Of a DNA stretch of 64,000 nucleotides, positions 60,901 to 64,000 are shown in pieces. Position 1 is the first letter of the stretch; the number at the start of each line of letters is the position of its first letter. The notes under the pieces were generated by a model. The model was not told where the DNA came from. It saw nothing but the letters and a program-made list of their open reading frames with translations, and made no database searches. Made by a program: the position numbers and the translations under genes. This stretch comes from Sulfurimonas sp. (GTDB taxonomy: Bacteria > Campylobacterota > Campylobacteria > Campylobacterales > Sulfurimonadaceae): NCBI GenBank assembly GCA_028689055.1, contig JAQTWZ010000005.1, positions 29,647 through 93,646 on the forward strand, given 5' to 3'.

Positions 60901-62541
60901 CTATTTCTCATACATTTTGATGTAATACTCATGCGCCATACGACCAGAGTCAAACGCAGGAAGGATATCATTCATCGCACTTTTCATCATCTGTGTCCAG
61001 TTTTGGGGTCTATCATAGTACATAGGAATAATCTCATTTTCGAGAATATCCATCATGTTTTTATTATCAAGTACGTCTTGTTGTTCCGTAGAGAGTGCGC
61101 TGCTAGCAGAAGGGATAGTAAAGGCATTGCAACCGTGTTTTGCAAATTCCGGATGCCATCCGTCATTGGTTGAGAAGTGGATAGAGCCGTTCATACTTGC
61201 GCTCATACCGCTTGTTCCGCTTGCTTCACGAGATATTCTGGGTGTATTGAGCCATACATCACTTCCATATTTGAGTGTACGGGAGAGTTTGAGTTCATAG
61301 CCTATGAGCACAGCCATATTTTTGATCTTATGACTGATATGGATGAGTTCATTAAAGGTATTGATGGCATTTGTGTCAAAAGGATAAGGTTTCCCTGCCC
61401 AGATGATTTGTACGGGATATTTTGTGTTTTCAAGCATTTTGACAAAACGCTCAAAATCTTTTTTGATAAGTCCGGGGCGTTTGTACTCTGCAAAACGGCG
61501 TGCCCATACCAGTGTCAGCACATCAGGGTCAAACATTTTGCCTGTTTGGTCTGCGACTTCATCAAACAAAAGGCGTTTGAGATGTTTTTTACGTGCGGTG
61601 AGCGCATAATCTTCATGATCATCAAGGGCTGTTCGCATTCCTTTGTCCATCCAAAAACGTCTGTTTTGGGCATTTGTGATGTAGGTGATTTCTGAGCGTC
61701 CTTCACACTCCTTCCACATACGATTCGCGACTTCACCGTGAAACTTTGAGACTGCGTTTGTCATCTTTGAAGCACGAAGCGCACCGACTGTGAGGTTAAA
61801 AGTATCATCTTTGACAAGTGTTATGTCCCCTACGCTCTGCATATCAAGCCCGTCAAAAAAACCAAAGGAGTGCAAAAGAGCCAGAGAGTGTTTTTCATTT
61901 CCCGCATCTTCTGGTGTATGTGTCGTAAAAACGACATGGCGTTTGACCTCTTCTATATCTTTGAGTTTGGAGTAAAGTTCATAGACCAAAGGCAGAGCAT
62001 GTCCTTCGTTGAGATGGTAGATATCTATTTTTTGTTTAAGCGCTTCAAGTACGCGTGTGCCGCCGATACCGAGGATGATCTCCTGAGAGATACGTGTCTC
62101 TTCGTTTGAATCGTAGAGTTTGTGTGTGATGGTACGGGAGAGAAAATCGTTTTCAGGGATATCCGTACTCAAAAGTAAAAGCGGAGCAGAACCAAAGATA
62201 TGCGGTGCTAGATAAAAGACTTTGATAGCAACATCTTTGCCGCGAATATTGACAGAAGTCAAAATGCCAAGATCATCGAGAAAATAGTAATGTTTGCGGA
62301 TAAACTCTGCTAAAAGGGAACGGTCTTCATGGCGCCCCTGATCATAATAGCCATAACTCCATAAAATCCCTATGCCTACAATGTTTTGACGCAAATCAAA
62401 AGCGCTGCGCATATGTGAACCCGATAAAAATCCCAAGCCGCCTGAGTATATTTTCAGAGCCTGATGGATTGCAAACTCCATTGAGAAGTAAGCAACGCTC
62501 TTTTTGTATTTGGCATCGAATTCGTAATCGTGTAATATCAT
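60901..62541 (-). CDS. Alpha-glucan phosphorylase-like GT35 protein lacking the PLP lysine
   Basis: 546 residues, like the short TIGR02094 branch of alpha-glucan phosphorylases. Conserved segments: SVAYFSMEFAIHQALKIYSG, HLNEGHALPLVYEL, VVFTTHTPEDAGNEKHS, VWARRFAEYKRPGL. At the coenzyme site it reads EASGTSGMSASMNGSI, so Ser447 occupies the place of the lysine that binds pyridoxal phosphate (GTGNMKFMLNGA in muscle enzyme). A true phosphorylase without PLP is unlikely; this may be a nucleotide-sugar-dependent glycosyltransferase. First gene of the glucan unit (with the kinase-like protein and glk). Confidence 0.8.
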   Translation of the reverse strand: MILHDYEFDAKYKKSVAYFSMEFAIHQALKIYSGGLGFLSGSHMRSAFDLRQNIVGIGILWSYGYYDQGRHEDRSLLAEFIRKHYYFLDDLGILTSVNIRGKDVAIKVFYLAPHIFGSAPLLLLSTDIPENDFLSRTITHKLYDSNEETRISQEIILGIGGTRVLEALKQKIDIYHLNEGHALPLVYELYSKLKDIEEVKRHVVFTTHTPEDAGNEKHSLALLHSFGFFDGLDMQSVGDITLVKDDTFNLTVGALRASKMTNAVSKFHGEVANRMWKECEGRSEITYITNAQNRRFWMDKGMRTALDDHEDYALTARKKHLKRLLFDEVADQTGKMFDPDVLTLVWARRFAEYKRPGLIKKDFERFVKMLENTKYPVQIIWAGKPYPFDTNAINTFNELIHISHKIKNMAVLIGYELKLSRTLKYGSDVWLNTPRISREASGTSGMSASMNGSIHFSTNDGWHPEFAKHGCNAFTIPSASSALSTEQQDVLDNKNMMDILENEIIPMYYDRPQNWTQMMKSAMNDILPAFDSGRMAHEYYIKMYEK

Positions 62542-62768
62542 CTAAAAATTCCTTTAAAAAATTGTATCGCATTTCAAGTTCTAAATATTCTAAAAATTGT
62601 CTCTTTTATAAGCAATAATAAACTCCTCTGATATACTTGTAGAGAAGTTAAACACTCAAGATGTTCTTTGCCTAAAATAGAATCATTTTATACTCTTTTT
62701 GTCCATAAAAGAAGGTAAACTGTTAAAAATTTATTTGAAGAATATTCATTAAATATCAAGGAGCATAT

Positions 62769-64000
62769 ATGAAAGCAGTTGTGATGGCAGGCGGATTTGG
62801 AACAAGGATACAACCACTCACAAACTCTCGTCCAAAACCGATGTTGCCAATCATCAATAGACCGATGATGCAGCACACGATGATGAATCTCAAAGATTTA
62901 GGAATTACGGAATTTATTGTTCTGCTTTATTTTAAACCTGAGATTATCCAAGACTACTTTAAAGACGGGAGTGAATTTGGTATCAAAATCACTTATGTTG
63001 TTCCTGATGATGATTATGGCACGGCGGGTGCGGTGAAGTTGGCGCAAGAGCTTATTGGTGATGAGAATTTTATCATCATCAGCGGTGACTTGGTTACGGA
63101 TTTTGATTTCCAAAAAATATTTGACTATCATAAAGAGAAAAAATCAAAACTCACTATCACCCTTACTTCTGTAGATAATCCTTTAGAATTTGGCGTCGTC
63201 ATCGCAAATGAAAACGGAAAAATCGAGAAATTTTTAGAAAAACCGAGTTGGGGTGAGGTCTTTAGCGACACTATAAATACGGGTATCTATATTATAGAAC
63301 CGGAAATACTCAACTATATCCCTAAAAATGAAAATTTTGACTTTGCAAAAGATCTGTTCCCGCGTTTGATGCGTGAGGGTATAGAGCTCATGGCAGGAAA
63401 TGCTGAGGGTTACTGGCGAGATGTTGGTAATCCTGAGAGTTACCGTGATGTCTATGATGACCTCCTAAGCGGCAAAGTAAACTTCAAAATGCCGGGGATA
63501 AAAACTGTTTTTCCTGATGGCGTTTTATACAGCGATGAGGCTTATACTCTTGATAAAAGCATCGAGATTATCGGAAATGTTGTTTTGGGTAAAAATGTCC
63601 TTCTTGAAACAGGTGTCAAACTCAACAATGTAGTCCTTGGAGACAATGTTCATATCGGACCTGATTGTAAAATCCGTAACTCCGTTATGTGGGAAAATGT
63701 ATCTGTTGGAAAAAACGCAATGCTTGATGGTTGTGTTATCTGTAACGATAATGTTATAGGCAAAAATTTTACCGTAAAAGCAGGGATGATCTTAGCGGAA
63801 GGGTGCGAAATAGGGCAGCTTGTAAATGTTGAAAAAGATGTAACTATTTGGTCACATAAAGTTATCGAAGATGCATCTATCATAAGCAACAGCCTTATTC
63901 TGGGAAGCAAATATAAAAATTCTATCTTTGAAAACGGTATGGTTGTCGGACGCTCCAATGTTGAGCTCTCGTGTGAGATGGCGACAAAACTTGCAGAAGC
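62769..64000 (+). CDS. Mannose-1-phosphate guanylyltransferase-like nucleotidyltransferase, probably fused to phosphomannomutase (3' end outside window)
   Basis: 410 codons are visible from ATG 62769, which follows AAGGAG. N-terminal nucleotidyltransferase: [40 protein letters not shown], then the metal-binding SGDLVTD. A left-handed beta-helix (about 245-360, hexapeptide repeats with [17 protein letters not shown]) follows, and the next residues look like the start of a further domain, as in cyanobacterial and proteobacterial proteins that join this part to phosphomannomutase. Substrate (GDP-mannose or other NDP-sugar) is not certain. Divergent from the glucan genes by 227 nt. Confidence 0.82.
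   Translation, partial: MKAVVMAGGFGTRIQPLTNSRPKPMLPIINRPMMQHTMMNLKDLGITEFIVLLYFKPEIIQDYFKDGSEFGIKITYVVPDDDYGTAGAVKLAQELIGDENFIIISGDLVTDFDFQKIFDYHKEKKSKLTITLTSVDNPLEFGVVIANENGKIEKFLEKPSWGEVFSDTINTGIYIIEPEILNYIPKNENFDFAKDLFPRLMREGIELMAGNAEGYWRDVGNPESYRDVYDDLLSGKVNFKMPGIKTVFPDGVLYSDEAYTLDKSIEIIGNVVLGKNVLLETGVKLNNVVLGDNVHIGPDCKIRNSVMWENVSVGKNAMLDGCVICNDNVIGKNFTVKAGMILAEGCEIGQLVNVEKDVTIWSHKVIEDASIISNSLILGSKYKNSIFENGMVVGRSNVELSCEMATKLAE

Larger units (their letters stand above)
1310..63723. repeat. Dispersed over-represented heptamer AAACGCA/TGCGTTT (about 80 copies)
   Basis: Reading both strands I found about 80 copies, most often extended to AAACGCAG or CTGCGTTT. Examples are 7402, 10258, 15531, 17711, 23325, 29405, 34640, 39790, 41690, 57605. 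Within genes it occurs in several frames (AAC-GCA, GCG-TTT, and others) and in both orientations, so it is not a codon-pair effect of one protein motif. Only two copies lie between 42.1 and 56.4 kb (43738 and 56037) and three in 1-9.8 kb. Count by eye, error of a few. Confidence 0.7.

Noticed and set aside
60901-62541. Ordinary glycogen phosphorylase
   Set aside because: PLP-binding lysine is replaced by Ser447.
1-64000. CRISPR array
   Set aside because: No regularly spaced direct repeats of 23-40 bases; the AAACGCA motif is short and irregularly spaced.
1-64000. tRNA or rRNA genes
   Set aside because: No cloverleaf-compatible gap sequences or rRNA-like segments found by eye in the intergenic regions.

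Overview
The window looks like the chromosome of a Campylobacterota (epsilonproteobacterial) bacterium, most likely Sulfurimonas-like. The evidence is the AT-rich composition, the rplI-hslV-hslU-era order followed by a Csd6/Pgp2-type peptidoglycan enzyme (the arrangement known from Helicobacter), a FlaG gene with a FliA-type promoter, a CheV protein, a sodium-pumping oxaloacetate decarboxylase, and ORFs typical of free-living members of this phylum. The species assignment is inference. I see no rRNA, tRNA, CRISPR array, integrase or complete insertion sequence.

Layout. (1) 1-14.3 kb is one long minus-strand block, read right to left: argG, a ferredoxin-thioredoxin-reductase/rhodanese fusion, a terminator-like hairpin, rplI, hslV, hslU, era, the cell-shape peptidoglycan carboxypeptidases (pgp2/csd6-like and pgp1/csd4-like), then an MSHA/type-II-secretion-like pilus set (mshI, J, K, L, M, N-like, a small exported protein, and the mshE ATPase cut by the left edge). 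(2) 14.4-31.6 kb is mixed housekeeping: flaG with a good sigma-28 promoter, an MFS transporter, a beta-CASP nuclease, a Ca2+ antiporter, mgtE, an aspartic-protease/RimK/M42-peptidase cluster, a CPA2 antiporter, htpG, a nuclease-like exported protein, a flippase and small membrane proteins. (3) 31.7-42.1 kb holds oadG-oadA-oadB, cheV, and a tight operon of periplasmic adaptor, molybdopterin oxidoreductase, argD, TolC-like protein and MidA-like methyltransferase. (4) 42.1-56.7 kb is an accessory island. (5) 56.7-64 kb holds alpha-glucan metabolism genes (glucokinase, a phosphorylase-kinase/GH15-like protein and a phosphorylase-like GT35 protein without the PLP lysine) and, divergently, the first part of a sugar-nucleotide pyrophosphorylase.

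The island is the most interesting part. Eight genes on the plus strand, 1-19 nt apart or overlapping by 4 nt, look like one operon. In order: a Zn-ribbon protein with a C-terminal nucleoside-deoxyribosyltransferase-like (NDT-like) domain; a TPR-patatin phospholipase; a 1391-residue TIR-STAND NTPase; a DUF3892-TIR protein; a 1187-residue composite (PD-(D/E)XK, degenerate methyltransferase, HsdS-like target-recognition domain, DGQHR/DndB-like domain, NDT-like domain); an NDT-like/DUF4071 protein; a small protein; and a DUF155 membrane protein. A fragment of a type III restriction subunit follows. The same NDT-like module recurs in three proteins and a DUF4071-type TPR module in two, which ties the genes together. 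I read this as a probable nucleotide- or NAD-targeting and membrane-damaging anti-phage system that matches no single named system I know; function is inferred.

A second genome-scale signal is the 7-mer AAACGCA/TGCGTTT (often followed by G). I found about 80 copies by eye, roughly one per 640 bases outside the island, only two between 42.1 and 56.4 kb, and only three in the first 9.8 kb, against about six expected by composition for the whole window.
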